NCBI GenBank assembly: GCA_008711295.1
Contig: VUYV01000015.1
Coordinates: forward strand, 4,937,157-5,001,156
Length of the DNA stretch: 64,000 nucleotides
Direction: 5' to 3'
From: Anarhynchus alexandrinus
Taxonomy: Eukaryota > Chordata > Aves > Charadriiformes > Charadriidae
Shown piece by piece: positions 63,759-64,000 of the stretch (position 1 is its first letter; every line of letters starts with the position of its first letter). The translations under genes were made by a program, and so were the position numbers. Under the pieces are notes generated by a model. The model was not told the origin of the DNA. It did not search any database and worked only from the letters and a program-made list of their open reading frames with translations.

Positions 63759-64000
63759 TTTGCAGGGGATTTATTAGCTCCTTGCCAGCTGTGCCAGTGG
63801 GATGCTTCTCTGCATTATATAGAAAAAAAATAGGTGGAGGCATTAGTCCTGAAATTTTTTTTTCCTGCTCAACCAAACTCTGCATGAACCATTCCTTCAG
63901 AAAGCAAAAATCTCTGTGTCTTGTCTCTGCTTTTCTCTTGGTATTCTCTTTATTAGCTTGGCCTTGACCTCTGACACTATGAAGAGTATGAAACATAATT
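63759..64000. other. Non-coding right edge
   Basis: Unique DNA to the end of the window. No gene or repeat is recognised apart from a short T run near 63858-63864. Confidence 0.6.

Noticed and set aside
1..64000. CRISPR arrays, bacterial operons, phage or defence systems, tRNA or rRNA genes
   Set aside because: No spaced direct repeats, no dense long coding frames and no cloverleaf or rRNA signatures were seen. CR1 content and base composition indicate bird nuclear DNA.
1..64000. Endogenous retrovirus copies
   Set aside because: No paired LTRs, primer-binding sites or gag/pol-like frames are visible; all reverse-transcriptase text belongs to CR1.

Overview
This window is vertebrate nuclear DNA, almost certainly from a bird. 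The diagnostic signal is a set of CR1 non-LTR retrotransposon copies carrying the avian 3' end: the conserved 3' UTR text followed by the terminal octamer ATTCTATG. Four copies are nearly identical to each other and look young; one is older and more diverged. I see no protein-coding gene, no convincing exon, no tRNA, rRNA or snRNA gene, no CRISPR array and no bacterial-type operon. All longer open frames fall inside CR1, run through assembly gaps, or lack any recognisable protein family. The window is best read as an A+T-rich gene desert or the inside of a very large intron.

Layout. 1-1485 holds three near-identical ~410-430 bp blocks split by single N characters, probably an assembly artefact. 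5202-6247 is an old minus-strand CR1 that still shows reverse-transcriptase motifs. 13513-13614 is a two-phase purine-rich pentanucleotide array, followed by a short plus-strand CR1 at 13967-14144. A 104-bp gap lies at 18407-18510. 35385-35816 is a minus-strand CR1 with about 107 bp replaced by one N. 37471-38543 and 40899-41445 hold local CpG clusters in otherwise CpG-poor DNA and are the best candidates for regulatory function. 50930-51602 is a polypyrimidine tract running into a 526-bp gap. 53871-54490 is the cleanest minus-strand CR1, followed by an ancient plus-strand CR1-like tail at 54631-54797. A good MIR-like core-SINE relic sits at 59757-59905, and the last CR1 (plus strand) is at 63562-63758.

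Nothing here works together as a pathway. The biology on show is repeat history: recent and old CR1 insertions, relic core-SINEs and simple-repeat expansion. Several oddities are better explained by draft scaffolding (single-N joins at 594, 1053, 3111, 17100 and 35557) than by biology. I did not find a new biological system, and I say so rather than force one.
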